Below, piece by piece: positions 13,661 to 26,115 of a stretch of DNA of 64,000 nucleotides. The position numbers and the translations under genes are program-made. Location of the stretch: positions 17,694,361-17,758,360 of the forward strand of contig CM040764.1 in NCBI GenBank assembly GCA_022829145.1. The letters run 5' to 3'. Each line of letters begins with the position of its first letter. Within the stretch, counting starts at the first letter, position 1. Origin of the DNA: Albula goreensis. Taxonomy: Eukaryota > Chordata > Actinopteri > Albuliformes > Albulidae. Under the pieces are notes generated by a model. That model ran no database searches and had not been told where the DNA came from. It was given only the letters and a program-made list of their open reading frames with translations.

Positions 13661-14984
13661 AGCTCAACTCCCTATGTTTGTTTTTTTTTTTTTGTCACGG
13701 AGCCATTTGTGTAAAGCTTTGACATAATCTTCTAAAGCACCAGCGTCCCAGTTTAGCACAAAGAATGCACTGTGCTTCCTGCATCTGCGATGTGCACAGC
13801 GTCTCCCCCAGGCCTTTCTTACACCAATCCTATAATTACACGGAAGCAACCCAGATCCCTATTTACATGGCCTTCCAGTCAATAGACCTTTTTAAAATCT
13901 AGTTATCCCTTCTCTTTCTCGGACCAGTTCATTTTGTTCCATGTTATGTAGCATTCTGGCAACAGCACTCACCAGATAACGTCCCCCAGGGATCTGAGCT
14001 CTCATTGCTGTATGTAATTGGATGGATTTTAATGGGACTTCCAAGATTCAATCTGAGTGATGTTAAAAAGGGAAAAAAAAATTAGGAATGTAGCATCAAT
14101 GACCTTAACAAGTTGTATCAAAGCATTCTTCCCCTTGTTTTTATGTCTTCAGGATACAAATGTTGTTTTTAAATCATTTATTTTTTTCAGTTGTTGATTA
14201 TTTCAGGGACTGTTTTAATTGGCTCCATTCATAACCTCTTGTTTTCTAAAACACTGTCACACTTATAGTCCTAGTTGGTATTTAATTACATAATGTATGT
14301 GCCGGTGTCATTCTCTGAAGGGCAGCATGTCACTCCTAGATAGCGTTTTTTTTCCTTTTTTTTAGACTTGTCGAAATATTTTTATTACCAAAGAACACTT
14401 TTTAATTAGTAAATATATAGTCAAGGCAGTTTGTGCTATGTACAGTGGTCCAATGTTGAAGATAAAAATAAATATCGACAATTGGTGTTGTGGCTCCATG
14501 GCCATGGCTACTAAACAGAAAAAAAACATTCAGGGGTTTTAATGGATTGTTTTATAATGATACAACAGCTCATAACATATGTAGTCTCACAGACTCAGAC
14601 TACCTTTCTGATAGTCCTGATGAATTCTTGGGGAACTACTCTGTCAGGGTATCACTGAAACGAGGTTAAATGTGACTTAAGATGGAGGTGCAGGTTTTAT
14701 AAAATCATATATGCATATTGCATGTCTAATGACTTTTCAATTTTATGACATTTCTTATACTGATTTTAAACACTTCTTTCATAATGAATTAGCATAGAGA
14801 AGTCCATAACCTTCATTATGAATAGGCTAATAATCTGTAAAATGGACATTTTTTAGTTCCAGTTAAAAGGTTTTATTCTTTTAAAAAATGTGTTATACTT
14901 CTGGCAGTTATTGCTTTTCAGTCCGGAGAATAGTGGACAATGCCTTATCTCACCTGGGAGTAAAATGCTTCCAAGCAGAATCCT

Positions 14985-15190
14985 AACAGAAGGACCAGAA
15001 CATGCCAATCATAATTAACCCCTCATTAACGAGGCCTCAGACGCCCTGAAAAATGCCTCCCTCTTGATAATGCCCAGTCCTTAAATGTTAATCGGCTGTT
15101 TTACGTTCCAAACTAATGAGCGTGCACCATTGTCAATGCTCTTGCTTGGAAACCTGCTTTTTGTTTCTGGCAGCAGCCAGATTTGAATGT
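14985..15190. other. TAAT-rich block, candidate CNE
   Basis: Dense homeodomain-type core words occur (cataattaacccc, tcattaacgagg, ttgataatgc, gttaatcgg, aactaatgag) in moderately GC-rich surroundings. Such spacing is common in developmental enhancers; the link is inference. Confidence 0.3.
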
Positions 15191-16119
15191 ATTGGCATTC
15201 CATTTTCCTGGGCTGGTTCTATGGAAAAGGGTAAGCAGACTTTCTGTGCATGTGCACAATAATCAATTGCATTTCAGTGGTTAATTACTCATTCTGGCCT
15301 TTTGTCAACTGCCAGTTTTCTGTTGGGAGTATGCCATATTTGTACAACTGTATGGCTTTTAAATCTGGTTCTACTGACTTCAGTCGGGTGATGCAGCTGA
15401 TGATACTGTATAGGTAGAAGTAACAAGATGTAAGACATGATGTCAGGAGATGGGTATGAGGGAAAAAAATACCCCCACTGCAAAAGGTTTGCACACATGA
15501 ATGTATTTTTTGAAATGTTTTTTTCTCTGTTTTATTCATCAGTATTAATAATGTGTCACTTATGGTTCAGTGTGGCATTACCGTTGACACTGTGAAATAA
15601 TAAGAAATGCTCTATCTTATCATGGAGTAACATAATGACTAAATGTCACTGTGAGAAAGACAATTTAAACAAATGTAAATGAACCAGAAAAGCTGCTAGA
15701 AAAAAAAATGAGAGAATCAAATCAAATTGAATAATGCTTGTTCTCTCACTACAAAGTCCCTGCTAATTCTCATTTACAGCGATTATTACTATTTATCATT
15801 ACTCTGCATCTTCTCCTCTGTAAGCGATTAGCTGTATGACACCTCCTCAGTGGAAAGAATTTATATGAGTAATAAAACTGTGCTTGCAAGGTACAACTGT
15901 GACTAACACTGAGTAAAAGACAAAATTAAGCATGTTATGCAGTTTGTGCTGCATAACTCATGGGCTGACATTTTGCTGTGAGCGCTTGGAGTTTGTGCAA
16001 AATCAGTACTGCTCCCCAGAACACATTTTTGCAAAATAAAAGAATTTTAGATAAGACCATTTTCTCTATTGACAGAATTCTCTAGTTTAATCCATTCAGT
16101 TAAAACAACAATATGTTGA

Positions 16120-16205
16120 ATTGCACCAAACTCATTATGATTGTTCTTCCTTAATCTAATTAAGCACTGCTTCATCACAGCTAATTACCTTGTTATGTGC
16201 TCAAG
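16120..16205. other. Clustered TAATTA motifs, candidate CNE
   Basis: Two TAATTA words, at 16157-16162 and 16182-16187, lie 25 bp apart, together with ttaatc and cattatg. They could be bound by homeodomain factors; AT-rich chance is not excluded. Confidence 0.25.
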
Positions 16206-17297
16206 TAAAGTGGCTATAGAGACATGTAGTGGATTACAACTGAATTATAGGGTATAAAACTTGTTCTAAAAAAAAATCCAGTGGCTTAATCCTGAAGAGA
16301 GATGGTATTTTATTACTGAACAGCGACATTTGTGAGTTGTTTGGCATTGCAGCTCAGCTTTTGTTTGGGAATCACATTTTAGCCCGCTGATTGGGCTGCT
16401 GCAGTCTGCTTGCGCCAGCTGTGCTAGAAGTGCAGCTCTCTGCAGTGGCTGAAAAGTGGAGCTGGTGAAAAGAGATGGCAGCTGGCAGTACGTGCTTCGA
16501 AGGACACAAGCGCTCTTAACTGACGGAGGACATTGAAACAATGGGACAGGCCTACAAATATAATTTAGTATTTCATATTCTGAAAAAATTAAAATGTCAG
16601 ATAAAAAGGAAGAGCTGCTTAGTGGCTTGTCCTGCTGATGCACTGGCTTTCAGTGTAATGTCTTCCTCATGGTGTATGGTCAAGTCCCAAACATGCACAA
16701 TTAGTTACTGTATTACCCTTTATGGGATGGCAGTGTTTTAGTTGTCAGGGTTGTCCCTGTCTCATTGTCCAGTAACAACTCCCTTGATTGAATACCTTCA
16801 GTTTTCCCAGCATCAACAGTGCTGGAGCTTTGTTCCTCTATTGCAGTGACTGTGTAGCCCTGCTGGGGTACTTTAGAGTGAACAGGATTGGTGGCTAGCA
16901 GTCTGAACTAGACAGGAGGGCCTGTGCTTGTATGCTTTCTCTCCTGGCCTGGAGGACATCGTAGTGATGAGTCAGATCTGAAGTATGATTAAGCATGGGA
17001 GAAAAACCAGGGTAAAAATAGAAAATACGGTAGAAAAACTTGCCAAAAATAATAACAATAAATGTTACGTAAATAAATGTCAATAAATATTTGTTTGAAA
17101 ACTTGGTGTGGAGCTATTCTTTTCAAGCTTTCATTTGGTATTACTTTAAAGCTATTGTCTTTATGTCCATTAAATTACATTGTATTTGCTAACTCATGAT
17201 TATAGCTGTTTCTTGTATGAATGACATTCACAAATTGTACATTTGCTGCTTGTAGAGTTAGTCGCCCTCATCGTCCTTATGTCTCTGTCCTCTGCAG

Positions 17298-17533
17298 TGG
17301 GCCGTCTGCTCATTGAGTTCAGCTCCCTGATGACGCTGGAGAGGGTGCAGAGGGAGAACCCCAACGTGACAGAGGGGGGCAGGTACACTCCCCCCGACTG
17401 CCGGGCTAAACAAAAGGTGGCCATTATCATCCCCTTCCGGCACCGGGACAACCACCTCAAGTACTGGCTGCACTACCTCCACCCCATTCTTCGCCGGCAG
17501 AAGATCGACTATGGTATCTACATTATCAACCAG
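17298..17533 (+). CDS. b4galt2: Internal coding exon of b4galt2-like gene: start of catalytic domain, donor-site PFRHR
   Basis: The exon follows a pyrimidine-rich tract and the acceptor ctctgcag and ends before donor gtcagt. It begins in phase 1: its first two bases complete a Val codon begun in the previous exon. It ends on a codon boundary and adds 78 full codons. The 236-bp length equals that of the second coding exon of mammalian B4GALT1 as I recall it. Visible motifs are the LLIEF entry segment, GGRYTPPDC with the cysteine that pairs with a stem-side cysteine in B4GALT1, PFRHR at 17432-17446 (nucleotide-sugar contact region of GT7 enzymes), and HYLHPILRRQ followed by YGIYIINQ. A potential N-glycosylation sequon N-V-T lies at 17363-17371. 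The open frame continues 5' of the acceptor to 17243, but that part lacks family similarity and is intron. Identity of the family is near certain; the paralogue is likely. Confidence 0.95.
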
Positions 17534-17678
17534 GTCAGTCAGCGGCCTGCACTTAGTCATTAATCATGTGTCTCAGCAGTAGGGTCACTCTTAGTGAACT
17601 CCCTCCCAGTTGGTTACTGGGGATTACATACAGTACATACATGAAGATACTGCCTGAGGGTATTGATTCTCATCACTC

Positions 17679-17695
17679 AAAAAAAAAAAAAAAAA
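17679..17695. repeat. Poly(A) run
   Basis: Seventeen consecutive A residues lie about 145 bp into the intron after the PFRHR exon. It could be the tail of a decayed retroelement, but I recognise no body upstream of it. Confidence 0.9.
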
Positions 17696-18164
17696 GCACA
17701 AGGCTAAAGGTAGAGAGAATATTCCACCCATACTCTTTGTCTTACTGCGTAGTTGTTTTAGGCAGGGTGATGTGTAATCTTTACCGGAAGATATCAGCAC
17801 AGTGCACCAGACATGGTCTGTAGACTCTGATCTGCAGGGAAAAATGAAACAGACTAATTTTTCTCTCTTTGCTATTAACAGTACACCCACCTACAGCTAT
17901 TCGTTACAGCTTAAGGATAGCTCCTGGATGTTAAGCGGTTCTAAATCTATATCAAAATAAGTGTTGTCATTGTCAGCATGATGACTTCCTGACTCCTTCC
18001 TGAAACATAATACTCATGTCAGCCTCTAATTATATTTGCATGTGAAATGATAACCATGAGTTATAATGCTGATCATTTGTAACAGAACGGCCCTGGGTGC
18101 CCTTTGGAAGATATACCAAAGCAACAGTAGAAGCAGCTCACTTTTGAGGCATGTTGAAATTCAG

Positions 18165-18500
18165 GATGAGAAGTGTGTCGCCCCCCCTCGCGGGCCATTC
18201 CGGATGTCCCCTGCACGTCTCCTTCTGCGGGGCTCCTGGATTGATGAGCAGGGGGCCTCCCCTGCCGGGCCCATGCGACGGGCGACTAACGAGCTCTGAT
18301 TTATACTGCCAGGCCCTCCCACGAGTGCCGCATCCAGCTCTAATCGCTTCTGTCGTTGAGCCGTCGCTCTTGGCCCCACCCCCCGCCCATGTCTCCATTT
18401 CATGTCATCCTACCACTATCAGAGGGCCTTCTCCTCAGATCATAAGCATGCAACATCTCTTTCTCCAGCGTGTGAAACCAGTCCTTTTTTAAAACCGGCA
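18165..18500. other. GC-rich, CpG-containing intronic block
   Basis: The block starts with a C run and cgcgggcc and includes ctgccgggcccatgcgacgggcgac near 18262-18286 and a C-rich ccccaccccccgccc near 18375. Open frames exist on both strands without protein similarity. It lies 630 bp downstream of the PFRHR exon. Confidence 0.3.
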
Positions 18501-19469
18501 TCTCCCCTCTGGCCTCTTTGACTGTGAGTCAGGGTTTCCAATGTGTAACATCTTAGGTGTCTCTCTCCTCTCAGCAAGGCCATTAATGTTGCAAAAAAGC
18601 CAGGGAGTCCAAATGGAAATCTGCTCCATGTGTTATATCTTGTAGTTCAGTTTTTTGCTTGTTAGCTGCAGAGGCTCTTTGTTGGTGTTGTGTCTTCCAA
18701 CGTACCACATGACATTTTCCGATCAAAATTCATAATGTTAAAGGCAAGATCCAAAAACCCTGCCTATAAAGCCAATCTCCATATTCAGACTGAATCAAAA
18801 CATGAAATTTGTGTAGAATTTATTTTCATGATAAACAGTGACAGCCTAAATTTCATCCTTTTCCCATAGGACCTTTGCCAGGCTGAAGGGAACAGCTTTG
18901 GCACTTTTTTCAATTTTGATTAAAAGTAAAGTTGTTGAAGGCATTTGCTTATTTTACAACTCTCAGTTGTGGCTTATGTTCTTTGAGATGCATACACTAA
19001 GCATTCCTCCTGGCAAAGGATACTTCTTTTTGGTCACCGGCCCATATCCAGTTGCATATGAATCACAGTTTCTCAAGTACTTAACTGTTTTTGCTAATCA
19101 TCTTAACAAAAAACTAAGAACTTCTGCAAAAACCTGTTTTCCATGCCAGTTTTAATTCATGGAGTTCAAACCAGCAAGGGTGATTTTAATGAGGAAGTAC
19201 AAACCCAGGGAAAATTAAAATGATTTTCCAGGTATTTATGAATCTGTTTTTGTAGTCACTGATTGCACAGTGTTTGGTGTGGTGAGACATGTTCCCTGGG
19301 GTTCATTATTTGCCCAGGTTAACAATGACTGGCAGAAGCACTGTGTCAGCACAGTCCACAAACTCTCTGCCCTGGCTGGGTTACCAGTTGGACAGCTGAT
19401 GTTGTTCCATGTTATGTCCGCAGTTGTCCAGAACATGTCATGTAGATAGCTTTGTGTGACTTTACTTAC

Positions 19470-19620
19470 ATTTGTTGTGTAACTGTCGGTTTGGTTATGA
19501 AAACTGAAAGCCCCGCAGCTGTAGTTCAAATCCTGATTGTGCCACTGTCTCCTATAGTTTGGGACTCCTCCTTATTCAGAAAGGGAGGTATACATTCTGC
19601 AAAATTTCCCTTTCCCCAGC
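19470..19620. mobile_element. Possible tRNA-derived SINE head
   Basis: A B-box-like gtagttcaaatcctg at about 19521-19535 lies roughly 35-40 bp after an A-box-like tttggttatg at 19489-19498. This is the spacing of a pol III promoter in tRNA-derived SINEs. The rest of the body is not recognised, so this may be chance. Confidence 0.25.
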
Positions 19621-20039
19621 ATGTTATAATAACTGCCCTAGCCCAGCAGTTGGACCACAGAATGAGAAGAGCATGATCTAGCTTTGCCACAGTCAGACAG
19701 TAAAACATGATCCTGAAAGTGCTCGGCATGATTTCATCATGGGGAGCTGAGCAAGGCATTGCTCCTCCTCTTATCTGTGCAACATAGACTTATAAATGTT
19801 CACTGCATAATAGCTGGATGTGTGCATAAAATGTAAAAGCTGAGCAATGCCCTGTAACTGTTTTGCACAATAATGTATGTGCTGGTAAAGATTCCTTTTA
19901 TTTCTCCAAAAATATGCAAGAAAATTGAACCTCCAGCATCATTACAGAAGATTAAAATTTCATATCTATTTACCATTATTACCTGTAGAAAGGCACCCCT
20001 ACTGGGTTTGTGGATTCTAGCAATTTCTTGATAATCTCT

Positions 20040-20265
20040 GCTTATAATGAGACCAACACGAAATGGGGGTGATAAGAGAAAAATATCCTTGAGGATCCGT
20101 GCAAAAGCCTCTGCACAGAGCGCTTTAATGTTTCTAGATGAAGGAGCCATATAGCGTTGGGAAAGCAGCAAGGCCGACCGGTGGAGCATCTGCCAGATCC
20201 TTCAGAGGGAGCGCGCGGAGGTGAGCTTATGCCAAGGCTGCCGGAGCAAAGTACGGAGGCCTTCA
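20040..20265. other. Candidate CNE
   Basis: GC content rises from about 20090, with gaggatccgtgc, a gcctctgcacagagc hairpin-like word and a CpG-rich gagcgcgcggag near 20210. Antisense open frames here are not gene-like. Confidence 0.22.
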
Positions 20266-20399
20266 ATAATTCAAACAGTTAGCATAGCCTGAAATCCAAG
20301 TAACAAAGCAGCATTGAGATGGATTCTTCTGCTCTTTGGGTACTGCTCCATTAGCAGTGCTTTTTAATCATTTGTGATGCCAGGCATGAGTCTTGGATG

Positions 20400-21250
20400 A
20401 ACAACCCGCCCCCCTTCCAGTACCCTGCACTGCCGTGGGCAGCCTGTTACTGAATGCCTGTCTGCCATGTCTACTCTTGGCCCATGGTTAGCTCGGGCGA
20501 GAAGTAGGGCCGAGATAAAAGAGGATTATCTTCAGTGTTTGATTAGTTTGGGCTTTGCGGAACAGCAGGGGTGGACAGCCTGGATGCTGAAGTCCTTTTT
20601 GGCCTGACGAGGGAACACGGCACAAACATTCCTCTCTGCTGCAGTTTCTAAGTGGGAAGATCTGCCAGTGTTGGTTAAGAATGGGCATGTGGGGTGGTGA
20701 TATGGTTGACAGGGCCTGCAGGTTCGTTGTGTACCAATACCAGAGCTCCAAGGCTCAGTCAACATCGCAGAGGAGGGGGGCGGGAGGGGGCATGGCCATT
20801 TAGAAACAACATCTCTCAAAATGGTATTACATTAGCTGTGGTCACTTTCGCAGTGGACATACAGATTGCGTTATGCCCAGGAACATCTGGAGCGCATAGA
20901 CGGGGCGATGGTAATCCTGGAATCCTTAGCGGCAGGCATATTTCCAGGCCATTGAGCAAAGTGTAGCACGAGCGGCAGCTTCGCCCCCATGGATACATCT
21001 CTCCATTTGCAGCTCCCTGTGCTGAGCTGTCAGTGGGAGAGGCGTAAGCGGTTGGACGTGAGGGGAATTGACAGAGTGAAGCGTGTTACACCTCCCTCAC
21101 CGCAGGCTGGGGGATGCTCCACTGAGATTCCACATCCTCAGCTGTTTGGCCGTGACAGAGGAATGTGGGTGGGGAGATCCGCTCCATCCCTTACATTAAC
21201 TGTCCTTCCCATCGGATCCCGGATTGGAAAGGCAAGTCACCCAAGGTTCA
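20400..21250. other. GC-richer 850-bp block, candidate CNE cluster
   Basis: Several sub-blocks with CpGs occur, including gctcgggcgagaagtagggcc near 20491, a G-rich gaggaggggggcgggaggggg near 20770 and gagcggcagcttcgcccccatgg near 20970. AT-rich DNA borders it on both sides. No exon is supported. Confidence 0.25.
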
Positions 21251-22659
21251 CGAACAGTGCTGACAAATGTGGTCATGTGACACTGGCATATTTCCCCATC
21301 CAATGGATTCATTGGTTATAAAAATGGAAGTTAAGTGGGTTAAAAAATAATATGATAAATAATACAGTGGTATTCCATTACCACCACACCACCACCTACT
21401 GTCCCATTGTGAGTTTTCACCTTCTGGCATGTAGCTGAGCTTTTTCAGATTGTGTTCAGTCTACAGATTCTACCCCTGCAATTCTGCTGCAAATGAACCC
21501 CCTGGTACACCCCAAAATTGTTTGCGTGTCAGTCATCCATTTCTGAAAACAACCACCTTATTATTAGTCTATTTTCCAGCTGTATAGCTGAGAGGTGAGT
21601 AAATTCCCCTCTCTACAGTTACAGAAGCTTCTGTATCACATAATTACACATTGAGCACATTTTCCAAAATTACATATTTTGAACATGAATGAATCGGAAC
21701 AATGAAGTGCTGGCATCTCGATTCAGGAGGTCAGTTTATAAACCACTGCTCTGCAGGTGCAGTTGAGGGCTGAGAACTGACTAACTGGTTGAAACTGTCT
21801 CTTTCTCAGCCTGTTTAAAACCCATCAATGTGTTCCAACTTCAGTTGAGATTTTGAACAAAAATGGAGGGAGTGTAAGATGATCTGGAAATGCATGTTAA
21901 AGACTGTGTCTCTTCCTGTCTTTTGTGATGGCTGTTAAGGTTTATTTTTTCTGCTACACTGCTGGAGAGATCAAAGCCATCTGTAAGAAGTAATATTCAT
22001 AATAATCTTATCAGCTGAAAAGCTTATGGATGGACTATAGAATCTGACACATAAAGCTCTCCGAATGAAGGCTAGACTTCTGAACCAACTCACAGTCGAG
22101 CATTATTGAAGGCCATCACTTTTTATAGGTCAAAAGCATTTGCGATGTGGTGTGGATGGGGCATATTTATTGTTCATTCCAGCTGGCTAGGTTCCCCTGT
22201 GTGAGCCAACCAATCCTTTTTAAAGGGAAAATATAAGAAGGGTTAAAGATAACAGAGGGAACAGGACCGTGCTCTGAGGGTGAAATATTTTTTTCATTTC
22301 CATGTCACTGTTTCCGATACATGGTTTGCCATTAGCTTTGTGGCCCAGCTGTGTTGCAAAGCCAGCATTGTCACGGTGACTAAGACCAGGAAGGCCCATT
22401 AAATCGCGGGTGCTAAGTGGTGTTGCAATTGTTTGGAAAGAGCCATGATAAAATATTAACAAGATTTTCTGATGCAAACTTTCCTTGCTGGTACCACTCC
22501 CGCGTGCTGTGCTTGACCCTACCTTGTCAACAGCAACAGCAATCGTGAAGCAGATGCCAAGCATGATTTCAAAATGAACAGAGAGCGTTCAAGTGTTTTG
22601 AAAGAATTTAGCATTTCTGAAATGAGCCCCTTTCTATTGTAAGTGTGATCCTGTGGCAT

Positions 22660-23350
22660 GTATGTATCTTGTAATGGGTGCCTCCGGTTGGTCCATGCCC
22701 TAGCTCACTTAAATTCAGGGTCCAATCAGAATCCCACATAAAGCCTGAGCAAAGCTAGCGCACTGTGGGATTGGCCCCTACGTTGCCTAGACTCTCAACC
22801 ACCGTCACGGTAGTTGGGGAGTGTTAAACGGTTTTATGCCTCCCATCGAAGTGCCAGATCCAACAAAGAGGAAGAGGCTTTTCAGAAAGTAAAGATTATG
22901 TTAAGGGGAAGTAATCGCACATTGTTATTTAAAGTGCCCCTAAGCATTTGCGTATATGGTGAAGCATGTGATCTATTATTAAAGGGATAATGGCCCTTTT
23001 CTTTTATTGGCTCCCCTCACGAGGCTCCATTAATGCCACTCCAACATCTTGTTCGGCACTTCTACCCATCGCTGCGGTGATCACCATGCACTGGGTCTCA
23101 GCTGGCTTTCAGATTCTATCAGTGGGCGTGAGAATCAATGCCATGGAACTTTACTAATCTAATACATGTCAACGTGCAACATCGCAGCTAAGCTTTGCAC
23201 GTGCTATCGGCTTGGAAACGACACTGTGAGCACAGTAACCGGCGCTGTCAAGCTGAAGGTTAACATTCCTGCCATGTAACACTCTGTGGATGCCCCCCCC
23301 ACCCCAGCTGAGAGCAGCATTAAATATTAATGCTTGAGAAAAGCTGAAAA
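22660..23350. other. GC-richer block with CCAAT-type words, candidate CNE
   Basis: The 5' part has tccaatcag near 22721 and gggattggcccc near 22768, in opposite orientation about 45 bp apart. The middle has tattggctcccctcacgagg and cattaatgcc near 23028. The 3' part has a C run at about 23293-23305. Low repeat content and even composition suggest constraint. There is no open frame of note. Confidence 0.35.
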
Positions 23351-25639
23351 GGACTGCGCAGCGTGCGATTCAGAACTTGCCCATACAAAGGGCTGGTGTA
23401 TATTCAAATAAACAATACAAAATACAAGGAGTTTATTCAAAGAGCATACACTGTTTTCCAAAAATACAAATGATCGCTTTGATATACAGTACAGTCTGTT
23501 TATGTGCAGTATCTGTCTGCCTGTATTGACTGGGTCCGCTGCCTGTTTGTCTTTCTCTATATTTTGGTATGAAAAAATGGAAAAGAAATTGTGTTTGAAG
23601 TTACGGCATCACAGTTTAAAAGCAGTCACTGTTGGAAAGGGAGTGTAGAGTGTGGTTTAAACCAAATGACTGAATGCATTGTTACTGTCCTGATTTTTGG
23701 TTTGCATAGAGTTGTGTCGAGTAGAGCTGTCGTTATCCATCCCTCAGTTACACTCTTCAGTTACACTCCAATCCCTCAAGGCATCAGTGTTGCCATGGTG
23801 ATGCACAATAATCCTGCAGCACAACTAAAACCACTTTTAACTGGGATTAGGAACAGGGTAAAGGTGAGGGCCAAGGGTTATGGTTCCAGTCGGGCTTTGG
23901 GAATTAATTTCAGCAAGATTTACTTGATGTGGAGACAGATTTGGTGTGACACGGAAATCAGTGTGCTTGCGTGACCCACAGGAAACGCAATGTCAGACTG
24001 ACTGTAACCTTGTCAATATCGGTTTCTTGTTTTTCATGTCGTTACTATCCTGAATGATGCCACCAACAGATCGCAATGCTGTTTAAAGGAAAACAGATTG
24101 CAACAAAGAGTGTGTAACTGTTGTTGCCCCTCACATATCAATGCCATTTCTTTCCTGAAGAGAACAATGAGATGGAGCATGGTCATGAGGCATGATCGTA
24201 TCAGCATTTACTCACTCAGTCAGTCGTGGCCTCTTTTATGTGATGTCTCTGTGGGTTTTACCTCTCATTTGAAGTCAGACATTGTTTGAGATTTTGGTCA
24301 GACGTCCCTTCCCCTAAGCATTGATATTTAAAATCTTGTTAGCTCTCAGTCCTTCACACATATCCCAGTGGATTCCTGTCTTGTCACCAACAAATGAGGA
24401 GTTGAAATGTCATGATATTTTATAGAAGTATGCTTAGTGCTGGAGCCACCCCCGCCACCCATTAATGTGTATTCTTTCAATTTCATGTCAGGAATATATG
24501 CACCGATTTGCATGACACTGAGAAATGTGAGAAAATAGTGGCAAAACATTATCCCTTTTCTGACAATTATCCCTCTTTCTGGTATTCATGTCATTTGCAT
24601 CTCTTGCTGTCATTTAGCAGCACTTACAGCACCAAATAGTGGATGAGAAACACGGCGAGTGACTGACGTGCGCAAACGGCACGCTGATGCCGCAGCATTG
24701 TTGAATCCCACACAGTTTATTTAATGGATTCTGTTATAAACCATGAATGTTTTCCCACATTCTGTGTAAATGCAGACATTCCCCAGCGCTGTTCATCTGT
24801 TATGCCTTTCGTGGCGTACTGCGTGCCTTTTGAAAGGAAAGTAAATGACGTTAATATTGTTGCTTGCTGAGTGTAATTATGAATGCCTGGTGGGTTTGGG
24901 AGTGTATTTAAGACGCTGTAAAAAACATATTTCAGGGGGCTCTTTGTTCTGTGCATTGAGAACACAGTGTCCTTTCTCTTTTGTCCGACCCTGTCCTATC
25001 GCATTTCTGTCTGCTCCTGTACCGCTGCTGCATGGAACACATTGAACTCCGGTATGGTGATGTAGCACCCCAGCCCCTAGCCGGAAATGCAAAAAAAAAC
25101 TGAATTGCTTGACATGGTTTTCCATACTGGAGTATGATGTATTTTGAGTTTTGAAACCAGTTTTGGATTTAAGTTCTATGGGATCTACATAATTTGCACT
25201 AATAAGCATGAATTGGTGCTAGGTTCATATTTTGTTTTGGATATTTTCTTGAGTTTTGAAAAAGTTGATCACTTTTGGGGTTTTATGACTACATCAAAGA
25301 CTAAGCCTTATCTGACCAATTTCAACTCAAGTTGATTGGCATGGTATTTTTTATGCTGTTAGTGTTTTGCATTTAATGAGTTAAGTCAGTTGTGTAAGAT
25401 CGTGAAAATTCAATCTACTGAATGGGTTATCAATTTTTATGATCTGCAGGGAAATAGCATTTTTATTGGTCCTGGCGGGTGGTGGACCAAAGACATATTG
25501 GTTTCAGCCCTTGGTGCTAATCCAGCAAATAAAACGATCCACCTGAAATAAGTATGCATGGAATATCTTTCAGTCTCTAGCTGTAATTTGACAAGTAGCA
25601 TTACCTGTGGTCCTGCATCAGGGTTCTTAGTGAATATGC

Positions 25640-26115
25640 AGTGTCACGCAATCAACAGATTGGATCAGAGGGGGAAATGACAAGCTCCTGGCAACTTCAT
25701 TAACCCAAAGATGTACGACCCCATGGTGAGACGCGGCAGGCTGACTCCTGATCAGCCTCCCATTTCTATGCTGCACCTGCGTCGAGCCCGGGCCCTTATC
25801 TGATGGGCATTAATGCCGTGGAGTAATGGGAAGCGAAGCTGAATCTATTGACAGCCGCAGCAGTGGGAGCCTGGCTGTGGGCGTGCGGATGCGCTCCCAG
25901 GCCCCTGTTCCTGGGCGGAAATGAACTCACACATGTAGCGGGTGGTGAACGCACACGTGATGTTGAGGGTTGGGATAGGGGGGAGGGGGAGAGGCACCAA
26001 CAGCCAGCATCCCAAAGAGGACAACAGATTGCATTTGCGGCAGGACAGCAGCGTGATCGTGACTCGTCGATTAAATGGGATTGTGAAGGGCTTGTGAAAG
26101 GAACGCTGTAATGAT
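25640..26115. other. GC-richer block, candidate CNE
   Basis: The block includes cttcattaaccc near 25696, the palindromic agcccgggccc segment near 25785, then tctgatgggcattaatgccg, in which ggcattaatgcc (25805-25816) is a perfect 12-bp palindrome around ATTAAT. A G-rich tract lies near 25977-25993. There is no coding signature. Confidence 0.35.

Larger units (their letters stand above)
1..17297 (+). other. b4galt2: 3' part of the intron upstream of the first visible exon
   Basis: No coding exon can be supported here. Open stretches exist but lack domains, family similarity and coordinated splice sites. The intron ends with a polypyrimidine tract and ctctgcag at 17297. Most of 1-2100, 2450-9700 and 14000-17200 is AT-rich unique-looking DNA in which I see only simple-sequence runs. 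The sub-blocks that stand out (2110-2450, 9770-10110, 10775-11040, 11890-13640, 14985-15190, 16120-16200) are listed separately, as is the 580-bp tandem duplication. No promoter or first exon was recognised. Confidence 0.7.

Noticed and set aside
17243..17297. Upstream extension of the open frame into the PFRHR exon
   Set aside because: The frame is open, but a polypyrimidine tract plus ctctgcag ends at 17297 and family similarity starts exactly at the Val codon split by that junction. The extension is intron.
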